This document shows positions 53,401-62,085 of a stretch of 62,434 nucleotides of DNA, in pieces (the first letter of the stretch is position 1; each line of letters begins with the position of its first letter). This DNA is from Bacteriovoracaceae bacterium. GTDB lineage: Bacteria > Bdellovibrionota > Bacteriovoracia > Bacteriovoracales > Bacteriovoracaceae. A program made the translations under genes and the position numbers. The notes beneath the pieces were generated by a model. The model made no database searches. It worked only from the letters and a program-made list of their open reading frames with translations, and was not told where the DNA came from. The stretch spans positions 81,990 through 144,423 of the forward strand of contig JADHTQ010000004.1 in NCBI GenBank assembly GCA_016784965.1, in the 5' to 3' direction.

Positions 53401-54160
53401 TGATAGTATTAAAGAAAAATTACACATCGTTGGAAGTGGAAGAAGCCCAAACAAAATGGTCTGTGTTCATGGTGGTCCAGGTATGGACTATAGTTATTTT
53501 CTTCCATATTTGAGACAGCTATCTTTTGATATGGATTTGATATTCTTCAAAAGTGGAAGCATATATGGAAAAGGGTCAATCGATCTTTTGGTAAAAGAGG
53601 TGATCCATGTGTTACAGTATTTTAAAGGGACCAACCTTTTTTTATTAGGCCATTCGTTTGGGTCGGCAATAGCACTAGAAGCAATAAAAGAAACTCAAGA
53701 ATATGTTAATGGCCTTTTACTTGTATCATGGATATTTAACAATACTATTAGAGATTATAGTAATTTTACACCACTAGATAATTATTCAGATTCTGACTTT
53801 CAAAGAGATTCATTAAGAAGCATCTCTTCCTATTTTGTTGATAGCTGTATTAACAAGGGCCATGACACGCTTAGAAAAGTATCATATGATGGCAATATGT
53901 TTGCAAAATTAGAGGCAGACTATCTTGTAAAATTTGATTTAACAGATTCTCTTAAGAACCTCACCATACCAACCATTAGTTTGGCAGGTATTAAAGATGA
54001 TGTTGTTCCAATTAAACACATTAAAGATGGTCTTAAGATAAGCAGTATCACTCATATTGACTTTGAACATTCCAAGCATTTTCCTTTTATAGAGGAGAAT
54101 GAGAAATTCACAAATGTTGTAAAGAAATTTATATCCAACGCAACAAAGGGGGCAAAATGA
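53393..54160 (+). CDS. Alpha/beta hydrolase, proline-iminopeptidase-like
   Basis: About 255 residues from ATG 53393; ATG 53384 is possible too. The oxyanion motif HGGPGMD at about 26-32 and the nucleophile elbow GHSFGSA (Ser88) match the S33/proline-iminopeptidase group. A later Asp (AGIKDDVVP) and His (HSKHFPF) complete the triad. There is no signal peptide, so it is cytoplasmic. Members cleave N-terminal residues of small peptides or hydrolyse lactones and esters. In this operon it could mature, recycle or destroy a signal molecule. It overlaps both neighbours slightly. Confidence 0.75.
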   Translation: MVNDSIKEKLHIVGSGRSPNKMVCVHGGPGMDYSYFLPYLRQLSFDMDLIFFKSGSIYGKGSIDLLVKEVIHVLQYFKGTNLFLLGHSFGSAIALEAIKETQEYVNGLLLVSWIFNNTIRDYSNFTPLDNYSDSDFQRDSLRSISSYFVDSCINKGHDTLRKVSYDGNMFAKLEADYLVKFDLTDSLKNLTIPTISLAGIKDDVVPIKHIKDGLKISSITHIDFEHSKHFPFIEENEKFTNVVKKFISNATKGAK

Positions 54161-54423
54161 AAAAATCGTTACAAATTATCGTTATAGTTGTTGGTGTTTT
54201 ATCTGTATTTCAAATCTTTGCAAGTGCAGACCGTACGGGTACAAATGGCCTAACAGCTAATATAAAAAGACTAGAGGTCGTCTCAGATCGGTTAAAAAAC
54301 AAAATAGAAGAAAATAATGGAATGAACTTAATAGACCTTCGAGAAAAACTTAATTTAGTGCGTTCTCAACTTGAAGCCGCAAAGGCCAGAACTTCTAAGC
54401 GTAAAGCTCCTCCAGGTATATAG
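54157..54423 (+). CDS. Small exported protein, candidate signal precursor
   Basis: The 88-residue protein with AAAGGGGG upstream has an ATGA overlap with the hydrolase gene. A signal peptide (LQIIVIVVGVLSVFQIFASA) is followed by a single amphipathic helix (LTANIKRLEVVSDRLKNKIE, then LREKLNLVRSQLEAAKARTS) and a basic tail KRKAPPGI. No family is recognised. Its size, export signal and place between a peptidase-like hydrolase and a methyltransferase suggest a precursor or carrier of an extracellular signal. A structural periplasmic helper is an equal option. Confidence 0.55.
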   Translation: MKKSLQIIVIVVGVLSVFQIFASADRTGTNGLTANIKRLEVVSDRLKNKIEENNGMNLIDLREKLNLVRSQLEAAKARTSKRKAPPGI

Positions 54424-55041
54424 ATGATTGGAAACACTATCATGGAACAAATAATTTATAAGTATTCTAAATACATTTGGGTATTAATATTTTCAATGTT
54501 TCTCCTTTATAATCTATATTACTTTGCTACTTCAAAAGACGTCATTTTTTTATGTAAACTTACACTTAATGGACTACTTGTTGCTTCATTTATTGCTCAA
54601 AGAGAAGCCAGCACGACACTGACGTCTAATAAGGCACTCGTTACAACTTTTGTACCGGTGATTATACCACCGTTGATGTTAACCGATGGTATTTTGATCA
54701 ATGAGAAATACTCATTAGTTCTTATCACAATAGGATTGATTTTCTCAGCACTGGCAGTAATTGAGCTATGGGAATCATTTGGAGTTTTGCCTTCTTTGAG
54801 AACCTTAAAATTTGGTGGTCCTTATAGAATCGTTAGACACCCCATTTATTTTGGTTATTTTATGTCTTCCCTTGGAATACTATTTCTATCTTTTTCAATC
54901 ACAAATATAGTTCTCTTTACATTGTTTATTATCTTTTCTTTTCTAAGAATTAATATGGAAGAAGAGTTGTTGACCAATGAATATTCATATCGAAAGTATA
55001 AAGAACAGGTTAAATATAGGATGTTACCATGCATTTACTAG
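54424..55041 (+). CDS. ICMT/PEMT-family membrane methyltransferase
   Basis: The 205-residue protein begins directly after the previous stop; ATG 54442 is an alternative start. It has five or so TM helices and the family signature near 135: FGGPYRIVRHPIYFGYFMSS, then EEELLTNEYSYRKYKEQVKY and RMLP. These match the isoprenylcysteine carboxyl methyltransferase/PEMT fold, which uses S-adenosylmethionine to methylate lipid-like or C-terminal carboxyl groups in the membrane. In a signalling operon the likely target is the signal molecule or its precursor. No prenylated substrate is evident, so the substrate is open. Confidence 0.8.
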   Translation: MIGNTIMEQIIYKYSKYIWVLIFSMFLLYNLYYFATSKDVIFLCKLTLNGLLVASFIAQREASTTLTSNKALVTTFVPVIIPPLMLTDGILINEKYSLVLITIGLIFSALAVIELWESFGVLPSLRTLKFGGPYRIVRHPIYFGYFMSSLGILFLSFSITNIVLFTLFIIFSFLRINMEEELLTNEYSYRKYKEQVKYRMLPCIY

Positions 55042-56549
55042 CAACACACAAAATTATTACAGCTATAGTAACAATGGCCGTTGTTTTAACGCTACTGTTT
55101 GCTGCAAAGAGGAGCCATGTAACAGAAATTAATGTTTATAGAAAAGCTATATATTCGATTCCAGATAAATTTAATACTCTTGAGCTTGTTTCAACCTCTG
55201 AACACACTATATCTCATTTAATCTATGAAGGACTCTTTACTGTCAATAAATTCATGGAAACAGTTCCACTACTTGTAAAAGATTGGACTCTTGATTCCAC
55301 CAAAACACAGTATACCTTTTCAATTCACAGGGATATCAAGTTTTCTAATGGTTCATTAATGACTCTGAGTGATGTTAAGGATTCTTTAGACAGACTTCTT
55401 GATAACAAAAGTCCAGTTAAGGATATGTTTAAAAAGATTAAAAGCATAAAAATCGTAAATGACAGTATCGTGGTAAAGATTGATTCACCATACCCACCAT
55501 TTATATCTTTGCTGGCTTCACCCTTTGCTAAAGTTTTAAAAATGAAAAAAGGGCATAGTTACCCTATAGGAACAGGACCTTTCGTCTTTAAAAACATTGG
55601 AAACAAAAAAGGCAAGAAAGTCTTGGTCTTAGAGAGGAATCCATTTCATAGAGAAAGGCCTTTAATAGAGCAAATGGAATTGTGGGAACTTACTGAACCA
55701 GAAGCATTAAAACTTGTTGGAGATGGATTTATTCATGATACTTCAATTTATCTATCGGTGAGAGGTAAACACAAAAGTAATAAGAAAGTTAAACAAAATT
55801 TTTCCTCTACTGCCGTTACATGGCTCTTTCCCCTAAATACCAAAAGCAAGAAGCTATCCGATATTGGTCTTAGAAAATGCATCAATAAAGTCTTTAGAAA
55901 GAGTGAGTTTATCAAAAAGTTTAGACCTGATCATAAAGAGGCCATTGGTTTTTTGCCTCCTACTTTGCTCGGTGGTGCTAAAAAGATTCAACAAGAAAAT
56001 TTATCAAAAATAAACTGTTACAAATATGATGGCATCGAGTTAAATTTTGATATACCCGTTGAGCTGGGCGAACAAGTGCCAGAAATGTGTAAGTTCGTAA
56101 AACATAATTTTGGAGAAATTGGTATCAAGATTATATGTAACCCTATCAAATTTGGCATATTGGTAGATAGAATAAAACAAGCTTCTTCAGAAATTTCTTT
56201 TTTGTCCCAAACTTTGGATTACCCTGATGTTGAGTATTACTTTACGACATATGAAAGCAACTCACATTTTAACATATCTAATTTTTCTTCGAAGGTAATC
56301 GATCAACTTCTCAATCAAGTTCGCTTCTCATCGGATAGATTTGACAGGAATGAGATTTACTATAAGTTAAATCAGTATCTATATGATAATTATGTCACGG
56401 TTAATATCTCTTATCCTAATCACATAAGTTATAGGCATATATGCTTACGCAACTTCAATATTAGTACAGCAGGAGAGACATACATAAATTATAAATCCAT
56501 AGGAATTGATTCAAGTTGTAATTATGCGAGTGACTTTAATGATGGGTAG
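55029..56549 (+). CDS. OppA-type (SBP family 5) solute-binding protein
   Basis: The 506-residue protein has an N-terminal membrane anchor or signal (IITAIVTMAVVLTLLFAAKR). Family-5 features follow: ISHLIYEGLFTVNKFMETVP, LVKDWTLDSTKTQYTFSIHR, DIKFSNGSLMTLSDVKDSLD, PIGTGPFVFKN and SYPNHISYRHICLRNFNIST near the end. These proteins bind peptides or other solutes on the outside of the inner membrane. No permease or ATPase genes are near. Its stop overlaps the kinase gene, so it probably passes ligand binding to the kinase. It may remain membrane-tethered, as no lipobox is present. Confidence 0.82.
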   Translation: MHLLATHKIITAIVTMAVVLTLLFAAKRSHVTEINVYRKAIYSIPDKFNTLELVSTSEHTISHLIYEGLFTVNKFMETVPLLVKDWTLDSTKTQYTFSIHRDIKFSNGSLMTLSDVKDSLDRLLDNKSPVKDMFKKIKSIKIVNDSIVVKIDSPYPPFISLLASPFAKVLKMKKGHSYPIGTGPFVFKNIGNKKGKKVLVLERNPFHRERPLIEQMELWELTEPEALKLVGDGFIHDTSIYLSVRGKHKSNKKVKQNFSSTAVTWLFPLNTKSKKLSDIGLRKCINKVFRKSEFIKKFRPDHKEAIGFLPPTLLGGAKKIQQENLSKINCYKYDGIELNFDIPVELGEQVPEMCKFVKHNFGEIGIKIICNPIKFGILVDRIKQASSEISFLSQTLDYPDVEYYFTTYESNSHFNISNFSSKVIDQLLNQVRFSSDRFDRNEIYYKLNQYLYDNYVTVNISYPNHISYRHICLRNFNISTAGETYINYKSIGIDSSCNYASDFNDG

Positions 56550-58668
56550 CGGAGATATAAAACCACTTAAAGCGATTATGAAGGGATATAGCAAGCTTGC
56601 TGCAATCCAACTCACTATTATAACCTTCACCATATCACTGGTTGTTTTCATAACTGCTTTTTACTTTCATGTAAATTCCAACGTAACAGCATCATTTGAA
56701 GGCATGAGGTCTTATCTTGCACAAAACATCTCTATAGATAAATTAGAAACGATGAGACAATTAAATTCGCTGTTGAAGGCCGATAATATCTTAGGATATT
56801 GGATACAAGATTTGAGCAATAACGAAATTGTGAATGAGAAAGTTTTAATCGATAATTTAGATATCAATGAAGCGTCCAGCGAACATGTAACTCTAGTCAA
56901 TGGCTCAATCATTATCTTCAAAAAATTTATATTAAACAGTGCCAACAAAAAAGATTCTTTTAATATTACCATTGCGTCTAACTTAACCTATTTACCTTTT
57001 TTTATTTCATTAATATTTTCAATCATTTTATCTTCAATTTTTTACTTACTTATCATCAAGAGGTTTGCCTATATTTCAAAAAAAGTTTCAAGCTCCATAA
57101 GTGCTATCATTCCATTTATCAGCAATCCTGACCAAGATGATAGGTTAGATGAATTAAACAATTTTTATACTTCTATTTATGAAATTAATTATCTTAAAGA
57201 TGCCATTATAGATTTCACTTTAAAATTGAAAGAATCTGAAAAAAAACTTCTTGAGCAAGAAAAGGAAGTGGCCCTATCGAAGTTAGCAAGACAAGTTCAT
57301 CATAATTTACAACACGACCTGTTGACACTAAATAGGATTACTAGGGATGTATCGTCTAAAATCTCTCTTGAACAACGTAATTTATTAAGGGGATGTATTA
57401 ACTCTGTTATTGATACGGTAAACAACCTCAAAACTGATAATAAATCCAGTTTACTTCACAGTTCCTCAAAAAATACCTATCTAAATATGATGTTAGAATA
57501 CTTGGTATCTCGTTTACGTACCAATTGGAAGACGGAAAATGTCGAAATTCTTTATTCAGTAGAACAGGCAACTCAGGGAATGTTTGTCAATATGGCCCCG
57601 CATGTTCTGTCATCAATAGTCTCAAATATTGTCAAAAACGCTATTGAGGCCTGTAAACCTATGGGAAAAGACTACGTTGCACAAATTATTATTTCCCTAA
57701 TTCATGATAGCACTGCCTGTAAAATTTTAATCAGAGACAATGGCATTGGTATTTCAAGTGAAATTAAAGACCGTATTTTTGATGAGGGGTTTTCTCATAA
57801 CAAACAGAATGGATCTGGGATAGGACTCTCACATGCTAAGCAAGTTTTAGAGCGAGCCAGAGGAGCAATTGAAGTCAGTTCCGAAGCAGGAAAAGGTAGT
57901 ACTTTTACACTAACTATACCATTAGCTCAACGACCTAAATGGTATATCGACAGAATTTTAGTAAAGCATAAGGCCGGAATCATTGTCATTGATGACGAAT
58001 ATAAATATTATAAGTCCTTAAAAGAAAGGTTTGACGATGCTGGTATAACCTCTCACTATTTTTCATCTAAAGAACATTTTGAGACAAGTCTGAAAAATCT
58101 ATTGTATCCGTTAAGAGATTATATCATCATTGTTGATTATGAATTTACAGGACAACGTTATGATGGTTTTGAAATTATTGCAGGACACTGCTTGTTTGAT
58201 AATGCAATCATGATGACCAATATGGCCGATGAACAACATATTATGGATAAATGTAAGGAGCTTGAAATATCATTAATTCCAAAAAAATTAGGTGACTCGA
58301 TTATAATTGAGAAGGCCAAGAGATGTCCTGATCATCTAAAAATAAACTTCTTAGATGATGATAACTCCATACTAAATATTCTTAAAAAAGATGCTAAACT
58401 ATATGGTCTTAAGGCCAATTTCTTTTCTGATGCTCAAGAAATGGTAAGAAAAGTTAAAGAGAATAAAGATCGAGATGCCATCTTTTTTATTGATTTCAGC
58501 TTAAATAAGACAACCGGTGATGTTGTTACTACCGAGCTTTTTGAATTGGGATTCAACAATCTTCATATTCTAACTGGTTATGATGTTTGTGATCTTCCAC
58601 CTATGTATAACGTAAAATCCATTTCTAATAAGGGCTTTCCACGCGGAATACTTGACACTTATCTTTAA
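56539..58668 (+). CDS. Histidine kinase with two C-terminal receiver domains
   Basis: About 709 residues from ATG 56539 (upstream starts are possible; no site is strong). TM helices at about 22-45 and 152-173 enclose a 105-residue periplasmic sensor. The H-box is RQVHHNLQHDLLTL (His255 probable). ATPase motifs are NIVKNAIEA, DNGIGI and GSGIGL. Receiver 1 has VIDDE, Asp533 (IIVDYEF), MMTNMAD and LIPKKL. Receiver 2 has FLDDD, Asp652 (FFIDFSL), HILTGYD and ISNKGF. Both receivers keep the key residues. With no output domain, phosphate must move on, plausibly through the 72-residue H-box protein to the NtrC-type regulator. The overlapping binding-protein gene suggests ligand control. Confidence 0.88.
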   Translation: MMGSGDIKPLKAIMKGYSKLAAIQLTIITFTISLVVFITAFYFHVNSNVTASFEGMRSYLAQNISIDKLETMRQLNSLLKADNILGYWIQDLSNNEIVNEKVLIDNLDINEASSEHVTLVNGSIIIFKKFILNSANKKDSFNITIASNLTYLPFFISLIFSIILSSIFYLLIIKRFAYISKKVSSSISAIIPFISNPDQDDRLDELNNFYTSIYEINYLKDAIIDFTLKLKESEKKLLEQEKEVALSKLARQVHHNLQHDLLTLNRITRDVSSKISLEQRNLLRGCINSVIDTVNNLKTDNKSSLLHSSSKNTYLNMMLEYLVSRLRTNWKTENVEILYSVEQATQGMFVNMAPHVLSSIVSNIVKNAIEACKPMGKDYVAQIIISLIHDSTACKILIRDNGIGISSEIKDRIFDEGFSHNKQNGSGIGLSHAKQVLERARGAIEVSSEAGKGSTFTLTIPLAQRPKWYIDRILVKHKAGIIVIDDEYKYYKSLKERFDDAGITSHYFSSKEHFETSLKNLLYPLRDYIIIVDYEFTGQRYDGFEIIAGHCLFDNAIMMTNMADEQHIMDKCKELEISLIPKKLGDSIIIEKAKRCPDHLKINFLDDDNSILNILKKDAKLYGLKANFFSDAQEMVRKVKENKDRDAIFFIDFSLNKTTGDVVTTELFELGFNNLHILTGYDVCDLPPMYNVKSISNKGFPRGILDTYL

Positions 58669-58764
58669 AACAGACTCGGTTCAATGTAACTAATGGATGC
58701 TGCCAAATGATGGGAATATTTTTCAGGAAATCCAGTTTATAGTTTTTGTTGGAACCATTAACTC

Positions 58765-59499
58765 TCACTTTGCTTTTTTGCTAGGTGGCAATGGGGTGTA
58801 ACGTTTGCCGATACCTAGTATTTCCCTTAATTTCATTAAGCGTTCTGGCTTCTTTTTGATCTTCCTAGGAATATCTGGTTCAGGTACAATACCAAGCTTT
58901 TGATTTAATTCCAATAGACTTCCGGGTTTCTTTTTACTCTTCTTTGTAGCCGCATTATAGGTCGCATTATCCCAGCCAAAATTTATACTCTCTGTTAACT
59001 CAGTTGCGTCCTTAATTGGGTAACTTTGGATTACATCAACAGTTTCTTGCTTAAAATTTATGTAAAATTTATTTACATAAGAATGAATCTCTTCCGACGC
59101 ACACCCTTGGATTTTTAGGAAAAAGTCAAAGAAAATCTTTGCTTTTTTTTTATCAAACCCATTCTTTTTCAGACAATTTATAAAAAGTGTGAGTGCCTTT
59201 GGAAGATTAACTTCAATAAGATCGTCTAATTCTTCCTGAGACGTAGTGTGTTCACCGCCTAAATAATTATTATACACCGATAGCTTTTTGTGCAATATTT
59301 CTTGTAAATTTTTGTTTCCACATTGTTCAGCATTTGCAAAAGTTAAAAACGTAAAGAAAATAATTAATGGATACAGCACTTTTTCACAATGTTTTTTTAT
59401 AATATTGGTAAGCTCGATTTCAATGAAGAAGGTCTGGTAATCGATGCCCCAATCCTCAGCAACTTCTTTTAGTGATTGTGCCTTAGGATTTTTATCCAT
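58765..59499 (-). CDS. Hypothetical protein, probably exported
   Basis: 244 codons from ATG 59499. Residues about 35-57 (KKHCEKVLYPLIIFFTFLTF then ANA) look like a signal peptide, which is odd inside the frame. The true start may lie just before it, at a rare codon, or the first 33 residues may form a cytoplasmic tail. The mature part is Lys-rich with paired Cys (EQCGNK, INCLKK, QGCASE) and a basic C-terminus (RKIKKKPERLMKLREILGIG). No family is recognised. It reads toward the element's regulatory operon and is the first gene past it. Confidence 0.5.
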   Translation of the reverse strand: MDKNPKAQSLKEVAEDWGIDYQTFFIEIELTNIIKKHCEKVLYPLIIFFTFLTFANAEQCGNKNLQEILHKKLSVYNNYLGGEHTTSQEELDDLIEVNLPKALTLFINCLKKNGFDKKKAKIFFDFFLKIQGCASEEIHSYVNKFYINFKQETVDVIQSYPIKDATELTESINFGWDNATYNAATKKSKKKPGSLLELNQKLGIVPEPDIPRKIKKKPERLMKLREILGIGKRYTPLPPSKKAK

Positions 59500-59511
59500 T
59501 ATACAAGTTCC

Positions 59512-60186
59512 TTACTGCTGCTTTATTTTCTTAATAAACTCTAAGATATCTATATTAATAATTCGTATAGCTAGGACATGTGATAATAATAATGAACCAA
59601 CGATTATTAGCATTTCTACATATAGGCTTGTGGAGAATGTGTGCTTTTGAGTTGTAAAGACTACGAACATGAAAAGGAATCCAAATGCGAGTGGGCTAAA
59701 AATCAAATTTAACAAAGATCTGCCTATGGTTCTTTTAGTAATTTTTACTTCGTTTTCATTTGCAAAATTTTTTATAGAGATTAAGTCATTATTACTTACT
59801 CTATGTAATTTGAGTGTAGAAGAACGTAGCTTTTGTGCAAAAGAAAGAATAAACTCAACAGTGTTGTCTTTATCAATAACAATTTCTACTATTTTCTTGG
59901 CATTTACATTTTTCTTTAGTTTCCCTTGTACTGAGAACCTTAACTCTTCATTTAAAACTGCAAGCTCAAGCTTGAAAAAAAATAGTGTCTCGAATAGAAT
60001 CCAAAACGATACATAGAGTAACACTATAGCTACACATACTAGTATTGCCTGAAGAGACAACTGTGATAATGTCGATTGGAGCAATGGCAGAACAGCTGCG
60101 GGTAGTAACCTGTAATTTATAATCCAAATAATTATAACTAAATTACAGGGCATATTGTATGATTTTGAAAAACTCTTAATTGTCAT
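59512..60186 (-). CDS. Membrane protein, possible RHS-linked immunity
   Basis: The 224-residue protein has two N-terminal TM segments (LVIIIWIINYRLLPAAVLPL and LQAILVCVAIVLLYVSFWIL), a soluble middle (VEIVIDKDNTVEFILSFAQK) and two more TM helices near 165 and 190. No family is recognised. It is 51 bp downstream of the RHS gene and reads the same way. Immunity genes normally follow RHS toxin tips directly, and a membrane protein would suit a membrane-active tip. This link is by position only. Confidence 0.5.
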   Translation of the reverse strand: MTIKSFSKSYNMPCNLVIIIWIINYRLLPAAVLPLLQSTLSQLSLQAILVCVAIVLLYVSFWILFETLFFFKLELAVLNEELRFSVQGKLKKNVNAKKIVEIVIDKDNTVEFILSFAQKLRSSTLKLHRVSNNDLISIKNFANENEVKITKRTIGRSLLNLIFSPLAFGFLFMFVVFTTQKHTFSTSLYVEMLIIVGSLLLSHVLAIRIINIDILEFIKKIKQQ

Positions 60187-60237
60187 TTTAGCTATCCTTA
60201 TTCTAAGATTGTAATCATATGAACAACAATGCTAGGC

Positions 60238-62085
60238 TTATTGTGTGGCATTGCATGACGATAAACCGAAAACTGATGCTGCTACTGCACCAAGGCCTAA
60301 AACTGCCATAGCATAAACAGGTCCCCCTACAGCTAAGCCATATTGTCCTATTGCATTAATCGCTGCATAAGATGCACTTCCTCCAGCTATGCCTACAAGA
60401 CTATAAATAGTCATGCATTCAATATAGCCGACATCGTAACTTTTGTGAAAGCTCGAGTAATTTTCTGCGCTAGCAAGGCCCCTTGATACTGCACTCCCTG
60501 CATCATAACCAGCAAATCCCCCAGCTATCCCTCCTGCTATCATACCAGATACCGCCCCGATCTTAAAGCCCTCTGTGAAAGATCCTCCTAAGGCTGCATG
60601 TACAAGCCCCCCAGTAACCCCCCCCACCAGTGCACCTGTTATCGCACCACCAAGGGTTCCTAAAATTGCACCGAGCACACTACTGGCAACCCACTTCCCA
60701 ATTATAGATCCGATCCAAGCTCCAGCAAGTCCCCCTGTAAACACAGCTGCTGCTGCTGCTGCAATGCCAAGTAGTACTTTCTTAAAACTTTTTCCGGTCG
60801 GGTCAACGAAGTTAATCGGATTATTTCCTGTATATACATACCTATTTATTACTGTGAGAGGATTAAGGAGCCTTCCTGGATCAGGATCTTCTTGTAAAAA
60901 GCGACCGATGTTTGGATCATAATAGCGTGCTCGATAGAAATATAATCCACTCTCTGTATCGTATTCACGGCCTGTGTAAGTGTATCTTTGCCTGATTGGG
61001 GGAGCTGTCGTTACATCTATACCATCTTTATCTATAATTTTAAGCAGTTTGCCAAAGGCTGAGTAGATATAGTGTTGTAGTTTTTGACCTGTGTTGTTTA
61101 CAATATCTGTTATGGTACCCTGAGCATCTTTTAAATAATAATAACTACCTGCTGTTTGAGCAATATTTTTTGTCACCCCGTCAGTTGTCACATTAACCGA
61201 TAAGACATCATCTGTTCTAAGACCTGAATGTGTGAAACTAGCAAGAATAGTGTTGTTTTCGTCTAATTCATAGATGATTTCATTGTTACTATAAACATAG
61301 CGTCTGGTAAAACTTTGGTCAGGATCTGTATAGTGAAGTAATTTTTTCTCTATTCGTTTAGCATTTGCACCATATAAGTAGTGCACTTCTTTTACCAATG
61401 TCGTACCGGTGTAAAACTTAATTTTAATTAATTGGTTCTCGCTGTTATAATAGTAATCTTCGACTTTCTGGGTAGAACCTAGGTTTTTAGTCTGTTTTTT
61501 GACCATGTTACCGTTGTTGTTATAAGAATAATAGTATTGATAGTCTTCGATAAGCTTTTGCTTAGTATTGTCGTAACTATAGTTTCCATTTTGGTTGGCA
61601 GCTCTATTGCCTATAGAATCATAAGTGAAAATTTCAGACGAAAATTCTCCTTGTACTTCTGGATTGGTGGCAAAAATAATTTGATTATTTTTATCGTAGC
61701 TAAAGTTATAGTTGCCTGAAGGTGTTGTTATTTTTGTCTTATTGCCAATTAAGTTCGTGGTGTAATTGAACTTGGTGATTTCTTGTGGAGTTGCTCCTCT
61801 TGTTGAATGAACAATAGCAGCTAGAAAATTATTGTCGTCAAAACTAACAGCTGTTTCACTGCCTGGCCGTTTAATAGAAGACAATCTGTTTAAATTGTCA
61901 AAGTCAAATTCAAAAATTTCTCCTTTTGGGTTTGTAATACTTGTGAGTGTGATTTCATCGCTATAATTGTAGGTTGTTACATCTGTTCCGCTAGTCAGGC
62001 TGGTTACTCTACCACTGTTGTTGTATGTATATTGCAATATAGATTCAGGTAAATAAGAATAGGCCGCAGTTCCTCTTGTATGCAT
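60238..62085 (-). CDS. RHS-repeat protein with hydrophobic C-terminal tip, 5'-truncated
   Basis: The 615 codons run from ATG 62085, but the frame is open to 62292 with YD-repeat sequence (VFTYDAINRLIKKTLPDNTY), and a TGA lies beyond at 62295-62293. YD repeats (YDSIGNRAANQNGNYSYDNT, YSYNNNGNMVKK) lead to the RHS core (YTGREYDTESGLYFYRARYY, NIGRFLQEDPDPG, YVYTGNNPINFVDPTG). The C-terminal 170 residues are a glycine-rich, multi-helix hydrophobic tip (GGLAGAWIGSIIGKWVASSV, GAILGTLGGAITGALVGGVT). RHS proteins encapsulate toxin tips. Full RHS proteins exceed 1000 residues and have an export domain, so this looks like a remnant or an orphan tip cassette. Confidence 0.75.
   Translation of the reverse strand: MHTRGTAAYSYLPESILQYTYNNSGRVTSLTSGTDVTTYNYSDEITLTSITNPKGEIFEFDFDNLNRLSSIKRPGSETAVSFDDNNFLAAIVHSTRGATPQEITKFNYTTNLIGNKTKITTPSGNYNFSYDKNNQIIFATNPEVQGEFSSEIFTYDSIGNRAANQNGNYSYDNTKQKLIEDYQYYYSYNNNGNMVKKQTKNLGSTQKVEDYYYNSENQLIKIKFYTGTTLVKEVHYLYGANAKRIEKKLLHYTDPDQSFTRRYVYSNNEIIYELDENNTILASFTHSGLRTDDVLSVNVTTDGVTKNIAQTAGSYYYLKDAQGTITDIVNNTGQKLQHYIYSAFGKLLKIIDKDGIDVTTAPPIRQRYTYTGREYDTESGLYFYRARYYDPNIGRFLQEDPDPGRLLNPLTVINRYVYTGNNPINFVDPTGKSFKKVLLGIAAAAAAVFTGGLAGAWIGSIIGKWVASSVLGAILGTLGGAITGALVGGVTGGLVHAALGGSFTEGFKIGAVSGMIAGGIAGGFAGYDAGSAVSRGLASAENYSSFHKSYDVGYIECMTIYSLVGIAGGSASYAAINAIGQYGLAVGGPVYAMAVLGLGAVAASVFGLSSCNATQ

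Larger units (their letters stand above)
31860..58668. mobile_element. Integrative conjugative element in tRNA-Pro; right end not located
   Basis: Integrase next to a tRNA 3' end, excisionase-like gene, SSB, origin-like region, replication-relaxation-like protein, type IV secretion operon, coupling protein, and a regulatory operon opposite the transfer operon together define an ICE. The left boundary is the tRNA 3' end. The right boundary is unknown: no repeat of the tRNA end was seen up to 62434, so the genes at 58.7-62.4 kb may be cargo or chromosome. The coupling-protein gene is interrupted by a transposon, so the copy seen here is probably not transferable unless the transposon excises or the function is supplied from elsewhere. 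Confidence 0.85.

Noticed and set aside
59085-59110. AATCTCTTCCGACGCAC as right attachment site of the ICE
   Set aside because: Only a gapped partial match to the tRNA-Pro 3' end, and inside a reading frame.
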